This document shows, in pieces, positions 42,961 to 53,130 of a DNA stretch of 64,000 nt. Made by a program: the position numbers and the translations under genes. Source of the DNA: Muribaculaceae bacterium (GTDB taxonomy: Bacteria; Bacteroidota; Bacteroidia; Bacteroidales; Muribaculaceae); assembly GCA_029058745.1 (NCBI GenBank), contig JAIDXM010000103.1:1-64000 (forward strand), given 5' to 3'. Each line of letters starts with the position of its first letter. The first letter of the stretch is position 1. The notes beneath the pieces are model-generated. The model ran no database searches, was not told the origin of the DNA, and saw only the letters and a program-made list of their open reading frames with translations.

Positions 42961-44361
42961 ATGAAACACAGATTTATCTCAATGATTGCGGCCTCGTTTA
43001 TCAGCACCGCATCCTTCCTCTCCTTCGCAGACGCTCCTAAATATATCTTCTACTTCATAGGAGACGGAATGGGTATGGCTCCTGCAATGGCGGCGGCCAC
43101 ATACAACAGGTCAGTGCTTGGCACCGCAGAGCTACCCCTCATGATGACATTCCCCGTGGCCGGACAAGTCATGACCTATTCGGCAAGTTCGGATGTCACC
43201 GACTCCGCCGCGGCAGGCACCGCCCTCGCCACCGGCAACAAAACCGTAAATGGTATGCTTGGCGTGACTCCCGACACTACCGCCGTATATTCCATAGCCG
43301 GAATCCTTAAAGACAAACTCGGATATGGCGTCGGCCTCGTCACCAACGTAGCCGCCGACGACGCTACGCCAGGAGCGTTCTATGCCCATGTCCCTCACAG
43401 GAAGATGGCGAAGGAAATCGACCGCCAGTTCGCCGAGGGCAATGTGGATTTTCTCGCGGGAGCCTCGCTCAACGGCCTGTACGACAAGGACGGAAATTCA
43501 ACTGGAGTGCCGGAATTGTTTGAGAAAAACAACATACGGCTCGTCAATACCATAGATGAAATTGGAAACGGCACCGAAAGAATAGCCCTCATCGAGAAGA
43601 ACCCTTTCCATAAATCAAACATCGGATATGTCAACGACTCGATTCCCGGAAAGCTCACTCTTACCGACATGACTCAGGCATGCCTTGACTATCTCATCAG
43701 AAAGACCCCCGACGGCTTCTTCATGATGGTGGAAGGTGGCAACATCGACCATGCCCTGCATGGCAACGACGGACTCTCCGCCATTTCTGAAATTTATAAC
43801 TTCAATGACGCTCTCACCGTGGCCTACCGCTTCCTTCTTGCCCATCCGGAGGAAACCCTGATTGTAGTGACAGCCGACCACGACACCGGCGGACTCTCTA
43901 TCGGCAACAATGCCAACGGATATGTGGCGCATTTCGATGTCCTGAAGAGTCAGAAAATGTCGAAAGAGATGTTCTCCGACGTATGCAAGAAATGGCTCGG
44001 AAGCAACCGCAAACAGTCATGGACAAACATGAAGGCATTCCTGAAAGAGAACTTCGGATTCTGGGGGAAAGTCAAGATTGACGACAAGGAAACAGAGGCA
44101 CTCAAAACCCTGTATGCGGATGTCTTTGAAAAGAAGAACTCTAAAGAAGAGAAATCGCTCTATAACAATTTCAATGCCTTCGCCTCGGAAGTGTTCCGCC
44201 TCATCTCAAAGAAAGCAGCCGTAGGATTCACCACAGGAGCCCACACCGGCAACCCTGTCCCGGTATATTCCGCAGGTGTCGGCTCAGAGAACTTCGGCAG
44301 ACTCCTCAACAACACCGAAATTCCCGCTGAAATACTCCGTATCTCCGGTCTTTCATTCTGA
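42961..44361 (+). CDS. Alkaline phosphatase (PhoA family)
   Basis: The 466-residue secreted protein (signal peptide to about residue 24) has the metal site FIGDGMG near the N-terminus, the nucleophile Ser in DVTDSAAAGTALATGNKTVN, MMVEGGNIDHALHGND, VTADHDTGG and the late His in TGAHTGNPVPV. All the core metal ligands of alkaline phosphatases are visible. It would release phosphate from organic esters in the periplasm. It is probably co-transcribed with the GH43 gene, which is unusual company. The length is normal for the Bacteroidetes form. Confidence 0.93.
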   Translation: MKHRFISMIAASFISTASFLSFADAPKYIFYFIGDGMGMAPAMAAATYNRSVLGTAELPLMMTFPVAGQVMTYSASSDVTDSAAAGTALATGNKTVNGMLGVTPDTTAVYSIAGILKDKLGYGVGLVTNVAADDATPGAFYAHVPHRKMAKEIDRQFAEGNVDFLAGASLNGLYDKDGNSTGVPELFEKNNIRLVNTIDEIGNGTERIALIEKNPFHKSNIGYVNDSIPGKLTLTDMTQACLDYLIRKTPDGFFMMVEGGNIDHALHGNDGLSAISEIYNFNDALTVAYRFLLAHPEETLIVVTADHDTGGLSIGNNANGYVAHFDVLKSQKMSKEMFSDVCKKWLGSNRKQSWTNMKAFLKENFGFWGKVKIDDKETEALKTLYADVFEKKNSKEEKSLYNNFNAFASEVFRLISKKAAVGFTTGAHTGNPVPVYSAGVGSENFGRLLNNTEIPAEILRISGLSF

Positions 44362-44477
44362 CCTGAGATACTACACCTTTCTGACATCCGATTAAGGCAG
44401 GTTGGACATTTTGGGTGACAACCATACAGTATCAAACAGTCTTGATTGTCCTAATAGTGGGTCAATCCGAAAATTCA

Positions 44478-44485
44478 TAACTTTG
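44478..44485 (+). promoter_or_regulatory. -7 element of the GH27-GH78 gene
   Basis: TAACTTTG lies 20 bp before the ATG at 44506. No TTTG at -33 distance is seen, so it may need an activator. Confidence 0.6.
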
Positions 44486-44505
44486 CAACACAGAAATATA
44501 GTTTA

Positions 44506-47500
44506 ATGCAGCTCACATTATTTAAGCCATTAAGGATTATCCTTTCGGGATCGCTCCTGATTCTATTGGGATGCAAGGCACCGCTTAATGAAAAAAAACT
44601 TGAGACTCCCGTCATGGGATGGAGTTCATGGAACACGTATCATGTGGATATCAACGACAGTCTGATAAAACGTCAGGCTGATGCTTTGGTATCACTCGGA
44701 CTTGACAAGGCCGGATATCGATATGTCAATATCGATGACGGATATTTCGGAGGCAGAGACGCCGACGGAAACCTTAAGATTCATCCTATTCGCTTTCCGA
44801 AGGGTTTGAAGCCAGTGGTGGATCATATACATCAGCTTGGTCTGAAAGCGGGCATTTACAGTGACGCAGGTAGAAACACATGTGGCTTCTACTACGACAA
44901 GGATACGATTGCTCATGGAGTCGGAATGCTTGGCCATGATAAGACAGATGCCAAATTCTTTTTCAAGGATATGGGGTTTGATTTTATAAAGATTGATTTC
45001 TGTGGTGGTAATGGTCTTGGAGGCGAACCCGTCCTTAATGAAGAGAAGCGGTATCGTGAAATATCAGAAGCGATAAAGACGAGTGGGCGGAAAGATGTCA
45101 GAATGAACGTGTGCAGATGGGATTATCCTGGTACATGGGTGAGTGATGTTGCTTCGTCTTGGCGCATATCGCATGATATTCGTCCTCGGTGGCAATCCGT
45201 CAAGGATATAATCGGGCAGAACCTTTATCTGTCTGCTTATGCTGGCAATGGTTGTTACAACGATATGGATATGCTTGAGGTAGGACGTGGAATGACGGAA
45301 GATGAAGATCGGACCCACTTTGGAATATGGTGTATGATGTCGTCTCCTTTACTGATAGGAAAGGATCTTACGAATATAGATGACAAAACATTGCAGCTGC
45401 TGAGCAATCCTTATCTGATATCCATTAATCAGAATGCGGCAGCTGGGCAGGCGGTTGTCGTAAAAAGAGAGGGCGAATGCTATGTATTGGTAAAGGATTC
45501 CTCCTTACCTCAAGATCCGAAGAGGACTGTGGCTTTTTACAACTCAGGAGATTCGAGTGAAGAAATGACCTTGTATTTTCAGGATATTGACCTTCATGGA
45601 AAGATAAGATGTTTTGATGTCTTCTCCAAGGAACATATGGGTGAATTCACCGATGTCATGAAGGTTACGCTCAAACCGCATGAAACATCCATATATCAGC
45701 TCGAGGCGGATTCCAGAAGCATTCCCGTAAGATATGAGGCGGAGACTGCTTTCATAAGCGATTATCAGGAACTTGAAAATCCCATACATACCCATACGGG
45801 ATATTATGTGGAAGATGATGATTGCAGCGCAGGAGCGAAGGCTGTAAATCTTGGTGGCAGCCCAGAAAACGATCTTATCTGGAAACACGTAATGGTGGAT
45901 CGGAAAGGGAAATATTCACTTGTGATAAAGGCTGCCTCAGAGGCTCCTTCTAATGTGGATATTTGTATCAATGGTAATGATCTGGGTAGGGTTGCTCTTA
46001 ATGGCTTGGATCCAGTGACTGTAGTCGTTCCTTTGAAAAAGGGTTACAATGAGGTGCGGCTACACAACGATAAGGAGCGTTTCTCCGACATAGATTATAT
46101 CGACATACTTCCAGAGGATGGAATGCCTTACAAGCTCAGAGTGGATGGGATGACAGTTGAGGGAAGAAAGGTCTATGAAGGCTGTGATCTGAAAAATCCG
46201 AGATTTGGATGGTCTATGATATCCAATGCTAAAAATCAAAAGCAGACGGCATATCGAATACTTGTCTCCACTGATAGAGACCTTATTGAGAATGCAATAG
46301 GCGATGTTTGGGATTCGGATAAGGTTGAGTCTGGACAATCTCAATGGATAGCTTATAATGGAGCCACCTTGAATCCCGATACAAAATATTACTGGCGAAT
46401 CAAGGCATGGACAGATGATGCTGAATCTCCCTGGAGTCCTGTGAGCTTCTGGACTACTGGCACTATGTCTTCTATTGGAAACAAAGCAGTTTGGATAGGT
46501 CTTGATACTCTTGAATATGGCGATAGTCAGACACGACACAGTCGTCTCAGCGGTCGTTATCTTCGAAAGGAATTTGAGTGCCGTAAACCTGTAAAAGAAG
46601 CAACCGTTCACATCGCCGGCCTCGGATTTTATGAGCTTGAAATTAATGGCGTTAAAGTAGGCGACGATGTACTGACTCCGGCCCCGACTGATTTCACAAA
46701 GACCGTGATATATAATTCCTACGATGTGACTGATATGTTGCATGACAGGAATGCTATCGGAGTGACTCTTGCGCCAGGATATTATTATGCGATGGCCCAA
46801 AATTATCAGACCAATGTCAGGACCACATATGGATTCCCCAAAATGTGGATGGTTTTAAGATTGAAGTATTCCGATGGTACTACTGAGGAGATAGTATCCG
46901 ATGATTCCTGGAAGATAAGTACAGATGGAGGATTGAGGTATTCCAATATCTATGATGGTGAATTCTTTGATGCCACCAAAAGTTTTTCGGATTGGAGCCG
47001 TGTAGGATTTGATGACGATGGATGGAAGCCGGTTCAGTACGTCTCAGATCCAGGAGGTAATCTGAAAGGGAACGTTACGCCGGCAATGCATGTATATGAA
47101 GTAGAGAAACCGCGAAGTATAAAGCGAACTGGAAATAGATGGATTATTGATTTCGGAACTAACGGCGCTGGTCAAGTAAGATTCAAGGAAAAAGCAGCGG
47201 AAGGGGACTCTATAACAATACGTCATGCGGAATTATTGTATCCCGGCGACACTGTATTAAATACCGAGAGCTATAGAAGCGCAGAGGCTACAGACCGTTA
47301 TGTTTCTGACGGTAGAGGCCGGATATGGCATCCCCGATTCAGCTGGCAGGGTTTTAGATACGCAGAAATTTCACCGGCTGAGGCTGTTGATACCGCCACA
47401 ATCAATCGACTGTTGATAACTGACAGGATGGATATGGCTCACAATCATATTGAGTTCGAGACTTCAGATTCAATACTTGGCAAGATACTTGAAAACGCCA

Positions 47501-48753
47501 CCAGAGGTATTCTGAGCAACTATAAGGGAATGCCTGTGGACTGCCCTCAGCGTGACGAAAGGATGCCTTGGCTGGGAGACCGCACCACAGGGGCGCTTGG
47601 TGAAAGCTATGTAGTCGACAATCATGCGCTTTATAGTAAATGGATACAGGATATACGGGACTGCCAAAGAAGCGATGGGGCAATTAGTGATGTGGCTCCG
47701 GCTTATTGGAGACTATATAATTCAAATATTACGTGGCCGGCTGCACTTCCTATGGTGTGCGATATGCTTTATAGACAATATGGTGATATTATTCCGATGG
47801 CGGATAGTTACGCGGCGATAGACAAGTGGCTTGGATTCGTAAAGGAGAAATCCATGAAGGGTGGCCTTTTGTCTTACGATAGGTACGGTGACTGGTGTCT
47901 TCCTCCTGAGTCAGCCGATATTATTCATAGTTCAGATTCCACACGAACTACTGATGGCCGGCTTATCGCCTCGTGTTATTATTACTACTTATGCAAACTG
48001 ATGTCTGAATATGGTGATTTGCTTGGGCATGTGGATAATTCTGATTACTACCGACAGGAAGCTGACCAAATCAGAAAACGGATTAATAGCGAATTCTGCA
48101 GGAAAGACATGTATCTGAACTCTACTGTGACAAGCAGTCTTCTCCCATTAGCAATGGGTATTGTAAACGAAGATAATAGGGATTATATATTGTCGAAATT
48201 GATAGAGGCTGTTACGGAAAAGGGGAAAAGTCACATATCTTGCGGTGTGATAGGCATACAGTGGCTTATGCGTTTTCTTTCAGAAAGTGGTAATCCGGAC
48301 CTCGCATGGAAGTTGGCCAACAACGTCACCTATCCATCGTGGGGATATATGGTGAAGCAAGGGGCCACCACTATATGGGAATTGTGGAACGGTGATACGG
48401 CTCCCGCGGATATGAACAGTGGCAATCATGTCATGTTGTTAGGTGATCTTCTTCCTTGGTGTTATGAGAACTTGGGTGGAATAGCTCCAGATAGAAGTAA
48501 ACCGGGTTTTCAACGCATTATTATGAAACCTGATTTCTCCATAAGTGAACTGTCAGGTGTTAGGGCTTCGCATAAGTCGCCATATGGGGTGATTGAAAGC
48601 GAGTGGAAGAGAGGGCATGACGGTATAACATGGAATATTAGTATTCCTGTCAATTGTGAGGCTGTTATTCATTTCCCGGATGGGAGCATTGAAGAAATCG
48701 GATCCGGAGATTGGAATTATGTTTTCCAACAGGCAGAAACTGTTGAACATTGA
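44506..48753 (+). CDS. GH27-CBM-GH78 fusion: alpha-galactosidase plus alpha-L-rhamnosidase
   Basis: The 1415-residue lipoprotein (Cys23, ILLGCKAP) has three parts. Residues 34-400 are GH27: TPVMGWSSWNTYHVDIND, nucleophile Asp164 in IKIDFCGG and acid/base Asp255 in YNDMDMLEVG. Residues 405-540 form a CBM6/35-like sandwich. From 542 on comes a complete GH78 rhamnosidase: N-terminal beta domains, DCPQRDERMPWLGD (from 1012) with the catalytic Glu in the RDER motif, the alpha/alpha barrel with DRYGDWCLPPES, and a C-terminal sandwich. Both active sites look intact. The two activities are normally separate proteins. The DNA is visibly richer in A/T and in GAT/AAT codons than its left neighbours, which may mean recent acquisition. 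Confidence 0.9.
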   Translation: MQLTLFKPLRIILSGSLLILLGCKAPLNEKKLETPVMGWSSWNTYHVDINDSLIKRQADALVSLGLDKAGYRYVNIDDGYFGGRDADGNLKIHPIRFPKGLKPVVDHIHQLGLKAGIYSDAGRNTCGFYYDKDTIAHGVGMLGHDKTDAKFFFKDMGFDFIKIDFCGGNGLGGEPVLNEEKRYREISEAIKTSGRKDVRMNVCRWDYPGTWVSDVASSWRISHDIRPRWQSVKDIIGQNLYLSAYAGNGCYNDMDMLEVGRGMTEDEDRTHFGIWCMMSSPLLIGKDLTNIDDKTLQLLSNPYLISINQNAAAGQAVVVKREGECYVLVKDSSLPQDPKRTVAFYNSGDSSEEMTLYFQDIDLHGKIRCFDVFSKEHMGEFTDVMKVTLKPHETSIYQLEADSRSIPVRYEAETAFISDYQELENPIHTHTGYYVEDDDCSAGAKAVNLGGSPENDLIWKHVMVDRKGKYSLVIKAASEAPSNVDICINGNDLGRVALNGLDPVTVVVPLKKGYNEVRLHNDKERFSDIDYIDILPEDGMPYKLRVDGMTVEGRKVYEGCDLKNPRFGWSMISNAKNQKQTAYRILVSTDRDLIENAIGDVWDSDKVESGQSQWIAYNGATLNPDTKYYWRIKAWTDDAESPWSPVSFWTTGTMSSIGNKAVWIGLDTLEYGDSQTRHSRLSGRYLRKEFECRKPVKEATVHIAGLGFYELEINGVKVGDDVLTPAPTDFTKTVIYNSYDVTDMLHDRNAIGVTLAPGYYYAMAQNYQTNVRTTYGFPKMWMVLRLKYSDGTTEEIVSDDSWKISTDGGLRYSNIYDGEFFDATKSFSDWSRVGFDDDGWKPVQYVSDPGGNLKGNVTPAMHVYEVEKPRSIKRTGNRWIIDFGTNGAGQVRFKEKAAEGDSITIRHAELLYPGDTVLNTESYRSAEATDRYVSDGRGRIWHPRFSWQGFRYAEISPAEAVDTATINRLLITDRMDMAHNHIEFETSDSILGKILENATRGILSNYKGMPVDCPQRDERMPWLGDRTTGALGESYVVDNHALYSKWIQDIRDCQRSDGAISDVAPAYWRLYNSNITWPAALPMVCDMLYRQYGDIIPMADSYAAIDKWLGFVKEKSMKGGLLSYDRYGDWCLPPESADIIHSSDSTRTTDGRLIASCYYYYLCKLMSEYGDLLGHVDNSDYYRQEADQIRKRINSEFCRKDMYLNSTVTSSLLPLAMGIVNEDNRDYILSKLIEAVTEKGKSHISCGVIGIQWLMRFLSESGNPDLAWKLANNVTYPSWGYMVKQGATTIWELWNGDTAPADMNSGNHVMLLGDLLPWCYENLGGIAPDRSKPGFQRIIMKPDFSISELSGVRASHKSPYGVIESEWKRGHDGITWNISIPVNCEAVIHFPDGSIEEIGSGDWNYVFQQAETVEH

Positions 48754-48776
48754 TGTCTGTATATCTCATGTATTAT

Positions 48777-48824
48777 CTGTGGAGTATTTCTATCATTAGA
48801 TAAATAGACAGAAATATTCCGCAG
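48777..48824 (+). terminator. Hairpin after the GH27-GH78 gene
   Basis: Bases 48777-48791 and 48810-48824 form a 15-bp stem if two G-U pairs are allowed (core GGAGTATTTCT/AGAAATATTCC). It lies 24 bp after the stop codon. Confidence 0.55.
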
Positions 48825-49080
48825 GTATTATTTTCTCTGGCGGTATTGCGATGGAATCATGTATATTGGCAGGAGTCGTGGATGCCTCCAATATATCACC
48901 GTCCTTATCCGTTATTATGTTGCGTTTCACGCCTTTGATTTTCTTGTTTCCGTCTATCCCTTTTTGGGAGCGAGGCAGGGCGGAGCGGGAACTCTCACTG
49001 TCAATAGCACCGATTGTGGGCTGTGCATTACCTAATGTCTGAAGTCGCTACCGGGAAACATGGGGTCGCGAACTGACGTT
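48796..49080 (-). pseudogene. IS5-type (IS427/ISL2-like) transposase remnant
   Basis: On the minus strand the frame from 49080 to the stop at 48796-48798 reads QPTIGAIDSESSRSALPRSQ, then KGIDGNKKIKGVKRNIITDK and TTPANIHDSIAI. This is the DDE core of IS5-family transposases: IDSQS with the first catalytic Asp, KGIDGNKKIKG and the ANxHDS motif. It is interrupted by an in-frame TAG (49048-49050) and lacks the N- and C-terminal parts. No terminal repeats were recognised. The fragment lies between the GH27-GH78 gene and the hybrid sensor gene. Confidence 0.82.
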
Positions 49081-49105
49081 GACGACAGACCATAAACACT
49101 CCCAT

Positions 49106-52100
49106 TCAAATCCTGCAATGCATCTGTATATATTCAGTCGGGGTCATGCCGGTCTCTTTCTTGAATATACGATGGAAATAGCTTGAACTGACTCCTATCA
49201 TCATCGCAATTTCCGAAACGCCATAATCTCCGGTAACCAACAGTTCACAACTGTATCTCACCTTATACTTCTTAAAGTAATCTACAGGAGACATACCTGT
49301 CAACGCTTTGACTTTTCGATAGAACGCGGAATAGCTCATGTTCATTTTATCTGTGAAGAAAGTCATGTCCACTTTCTCTTCCTGTATATTGTCTTCAAAC
49401 AAAGTCTCCAATTTCTTCAGGAAAGCCTTGTCAAGGTTACTGATTACCGGATTCCCCTTATCATTCGGGTCTTCATTATCAAACACCTCTCCAGAAGAAT
49501 TTGTTTTCGCTTTTCCGGCAAGTATCTGTGCGGCCAGCATCTGGCGCATGGTAAGGATATTTCTTATTCTCTTTTTCAACAACCCAGCGCTGAAAGGCTT
49601 TGTTATATAAGAGTCTGCGCCATTCTCATATCCTGTCTCCTTATCAGCAATAGAATCCTTGGCCGTAAGCAATATGACAGGAATATGGCATGTACGGATA
49701 TCCGTCTTCAGTCCATGACACATCTCAAACCCGTCAATACCCGGCATCATAACATCACTGACAATCAACGACGGCATGTCCCTGACGGCCTTTTCAAAAC
49801 CATCTTTCCCGTCAGCAGCCTCTATTACGACATATGTCTCCCTCAATGAGTCAACAATATACTTCCGGATATCCTCATTATCCTCAACCACAAGCACCGA
49901 TTCCTCCATATCAGCACATTCATTATCCTCAGGATTCTCATCTCTCAACATAGCATCCACAGATTTCAGCTCTTTATGGGGATATTCAGGATACGACTCA
50001 TCGACAAACAACGAAAACACAAATGAAGATCCCTTACCATACTCACTCTCAACAGTCAGTACCCCTTTATGCAATTCCACAAGTCTCTTCACCAATGCAA
50101 GACCGATTCCGGTTCCAGAGACATGCTTCCCATTACCGGCTCTGTAATAACTGTCGAAAATATACGGCAACTCATCTTCGCTGATTCCCATTCCGGTATC
50201 AGTCACGTAAAAATCTACAGCATCCAATCCATCTCTGTTGCCAACCTTCATTCCGATAGCCACCTCTCCCTCACTCGTATATTTTACAGCATTTGAAATC
50301 AGATTATTCATTATCGTCACGACCACATCATAATCAAAATATATCGAGGGCACATCTCCGACAATAACATTAATCTCAAGATTTTCATTACGGTTAAGCT
50401 CCCTGTATCTCAAGCCAATCTCCTTCACCATGTTGCCGGGATTGCCCTTTGCGACTACAAGCTGACGATGCTGCGTCTCTGTCTTGCGGAATTCCATTAT
50501 CTGATTTATGAGTCCAAGTAATCTCAACGCATTGTCATGTATCAGAGCCACCCTCCTCCTATACTTCTCAGGAAATGCAGAGTCCTTCTTGAGATCCTCA
50601 AGAGGACCTACAATAAGAGTAAGGGGAGTCCTGAGTTCATGGGCAATGTTGGTGTAAAAACCGAGTCTCTCATTATTGAGTTCCTGCTCATCACGTCGCC
50701 GTCTCTTCTCAATCTCCAGCGACTCCTGACGCAACTTCAGACTCTTTTTCAGAAACAAATGCCTGTTATAAGCATGTACTATAACAGCGACACATCCCGC
50801 GAACAATAAAATATATAATAGTTTTGCCCACCATGTCTGCCATAACTTCGGCTCCACCTCCAACGGTATGGATATTATACCAGCCTTGTCCCATCCTCCA
50901 TTCTTGTCCTTGACATTCAAATGCAACACATATTTTCCAGGAGGCAGATTCCGGGCAAGCACATAGCTCTCCCCTTCCGTAGAATGCCACTTTTCATCTA
51001 TACCCTCAAGCATATATGCATACTCCACGTTGCCGACCTGTGCAAAATTACGTACAGAGAACGACACCTTGAATGAATCATACTCAAGACGAGCCACATC
51101 TATCACTTCTATCGGAGAAACCGGCGACAACTCCTTTAAAGAATGCGGATTAAACATACACACCCCCTCTGGAGACCCGAAACATATCGCCCCGTCAGGA
51201 AGCACAGCCGCCGATCCCTCCACGAACCCTCCCATAGGGACTCCATCATTGAAATCATAGTTATGTATAGTGCCCGAACTTTTGTCAAGACATGATATGC
51301 CGCTATAAGTGCTCATCCAAAGATTGCCAAACCGGTCTTCGGCAAGTCCTCGTATATGGGTATCTGTCAATCCGTCGCCCCATCCATAGACCACAACTGA
51401 ATCTCCCGACACTTTGACCACTCCATCATAAGTGGCTATCCATACATCCTCATTTGAGTCTTCTATGATATGGTTGATTTCTGAAGAAGGAAGTCCTCTG
51501 ACATTATGGCTATAATTCCCATCCTCCTCAAAAACATCAACTCCCCCTCCCAACATTCCAACCCACATTCTGCCATTGCTGTCTCTCATGATAGACGCTA
51601 CAACACCTCCACTTAGTCTGTAATTGACACTGTCCCCTTTCTCAACAATGCCGTCATGCCAGAAAAACACCCCGTTTTCCGTCCCTATCCACATCCTTCC
51701 CCTCGCATCCTCACAAAATGCCCACACATCAAGATAATCCTCTCCCAAGTCAACGAATTCAGACATCCCTGTTTCGGGATCAAACAACTGTGCTCCAGAG
51801 TCAAAAGTACCCAACCATACCTTTCCTCGGCTATCCTGTCTTACAGTTCTCACAACAGACTTCCTGCGCCCTTTACGAAGATAGACATCATAGCTGTCTA
51901 TCCCCTTCCCCAATTCATATTTTGACAGAACTCCCTCTCCTCCAAACCAAAGGCTCCCGTCTGACGATACAGCAACGCCATAAACCTTACTTTTCAGGCT
52001 TCCTATCCCATCTTCTCCAGAACACGGCAACGCACGGAATGCCGGAAGCTGTCCAGGGATAAAATCCACTCCTGTAGAATAATTGGCTATCCACTTGTTG

Positions 52101-53053
52101 CGATATCCATCCTCTATCACCGCTCTTGTATTCGGTGAAGAAAGTGGACTGTTCTCCATCGTGATTCTATCAACCACGATATCCTCACCCGGAAAACCTC
52201 TATATCCTGAAATCTCTATCCTGCTAATGCCTCCAGGATCTGATGACACCCAAAGAAAGCCATCTTCACTTTCCATTATCGACATGACATTGTCGCCGGC
52301 AAGCCTCCCACCATAATTATAAAAAACCTCCCTGACCGGATCGAATCTCGACAAGCCGTTATTCGTCCCAATCCATACATTTCCCTTGGAATCTTTATAC
52401 ACACATCTTACAAGGTTGCTGGGGAGTGTGTATCTGTCGCTCGAATCGTGCATATAACGTTTCACAGTCTTCTTCACAACATCCACCACCGAAAGGCCAA
52501 CTGAATTATGCCCCACATACACATGGTTATTTCCATCATCAAAGCAACATTTCGTCCATTCCGGTATAACCACATCTATCGTACTGATATCCCCGTCCGG
52601 TGAGACGTACTGCAACCCTCCATGATAATGCAATATCCATATTCCTCCATCGGCCGACATAGCGACATCAATCACTGCATCCGACAACAAACCGTCGGAC
52701 TTACGGATCGACCGGAAGACTCCGGTTCCACAGTTATACACGCTGATTCCATCAAGCCTTGTGCTAATCCAAAGTTCATTTCTATCTTCCACATAACATA
52801 TTGAGCGCAGATTGTCTGACACAAGTCCTGAATTATCCTTTTTAAACACCGTGACATTCTCACCTGCGATACGATTCAATCCCGATTCCGTAGCCAGCCA
52901 GATGAAGCCCTGTCCATCGACTGCCATGTCGAGTATAAAACTGTTCGATAGCCCCTCTTTCAGTCCTATATGCCTGAATGGCGGCACACACGAAGCCCCG
53001 GCGACGACAACCGAAACTAAAAGACACATATACGTCAATAATATTTTTCTCAT
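49106..53053 (-). CDS. Hybrid two-component sensor (Reg_prop/Y_Y_Y type) of the second PUL
   Basis: The 1315-residue protein has a signal peptide, about 12-14 Reg_prop propeller repeats (each with GFIWLATESGLNRI- or GNVWIGTNNGLSRFDP-like strands, about 30-640), a Y_Y_Y domain (about 650-745), a transmembrane helix (about 755-778, LLYILLFAGCVAVIVHAYNR), a histidine kinase (His805 in NIAHELRTPL), a receiver (Asp1100 in VSDVMMPGIDGF) and an AraC-type DNA-binding domain (last 110 residues). It should sense an oligosaccharide in the periplasm and activate the divergent susC operon. It is the classic HTCS layout. Confidence 0.95.
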   Translation of the reverse strand: MRKILLTYMCLLVSVVVAGASCVPPFRHIGLKEGLSNSFILDMAVDGQGFIWLATESGLNRIAGENVTVFKKDNSGLVSDNLRSICYVEDRNELWISTRLDGISVYNCGTGVFRSIRKSDGLLSDAVIDVAMSADGGIWILHYHGGLQYVSPDGDISTIDVVIPEWTKCCFDDGNNHVYVGHNSVGLSVVDVVKKTVKRYMHDSSDRYTLPSNLVRCVYKDSKGNVWIGTNNGLSRFDPVREVFYNYGGRLAGDNVMSIMESEDGFLWVSSDPGGISRIEISGYRGFPGEDIVVDRITMENSPLSSPNTRAVIEDGYRNKWIANYSTGVDFIPGQLPAFRALPCSGEDGIGSLKSKVYGVAVSSDGSLWFGGEGVLSKYELGKGIDSYDVYLRKGRRKSVVRTVRQDSRGKVWLGTFDSGAQLFDPETGMSEFVDLGEDYLDVWAFCEDARGRMWIGTENGVFFWHDGIVEKGDSVNYRLSGGVVASIMRDSNGRMWVGMLGGGVDVFEEDGNYSHNVRGLPSSEINHIIEDSNEDVWIATYDGVVKVSGDSVVVYGWGDGLTDTHIRGLAEDRFGNLWMSTYSGISCLDKSSGTIHNYDFNDGVPMGGFVEGSAAVLPDGAICFGSPEGVCMFNPHSLKELSPVSPIEVIDVARLEYDSFKVSFSVRNFAQVGNVEYAYMLEGIDEKWHSTEGESYVLARNLPPGKYVLHLNVKDKNGGWDKAGIISIPLEVEPKLWQTWWAKLLYILLFAGCVAVIVHAYNRHLFLKKSLKLRQESLEIEKRRRRDEQELNNERLGFYTNIAHELRTPLTLIVGPLEDLKKDSAFPEKYRRRVALIHDNALRLLGLINQIMEFRKTETQHRQLVVAKGNPGNMVKEIGLRYRELNRNENLEINVIVGDVPSIYFDYDVVVTIMNNLISNAVKYTSEGEVAIGMKVGNRDGLDAVDFYVTDTGMGISEDELPYIFDSYYRAGNGKHVSGTGIGLALVKRLVELHKGVLTVESEYGKGSSFVFSLFVDESYPEYPHKELKSVDAMLRDENPEDNECADMEESVLVVEDNEDIRKYIVDSLRETYVVIEAADGKDGFEKAVRDMPSLIVSDVMMPGIDGFEMCHGLKTDIRTCHIPVILLTAKDSIADKETGYENGADSYITKPFSAGLLKKRIRNILTMRQMLAAQILAGKAKTNSSGEVFDNEDPNDKGNPVISNLDKAFLKKLETLFEDNIQEEKVDMTFFTDKMNMSYSAFYRKVKALTGMSPVDYFKKYKVRYSCELLVTGDYGVSEIAMMIGVSSSYFHRIFKKETGMTPTEYIQMHCRI

Positions 53054-53072
53054 GATACCCGGATTATATCCG

Positions 53073-53080
53073 CAAAGTTA
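53073..53080 (-). promoter_or_regulatory. -7 element of the second hybrid sensor
   Basis: TAACTTTG on the minus strand, 19 bp before the sensor start. It is divergent from the susC promoter. Confidence 0.6.
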
Positions 53081-53130
53081 CAACTTTTTTCTCATCGAAT
53101 CTCATTCTTACTAATACCCAACAGAATACA

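Noticed and set aside
48851-49042. 63-residue plus-strand frame (MESCILAGVVDASNIS...)
   Set aside because: It is the antisense of the IS5-type transposase remnant, whose minus-strand reading gives clear family motifs.
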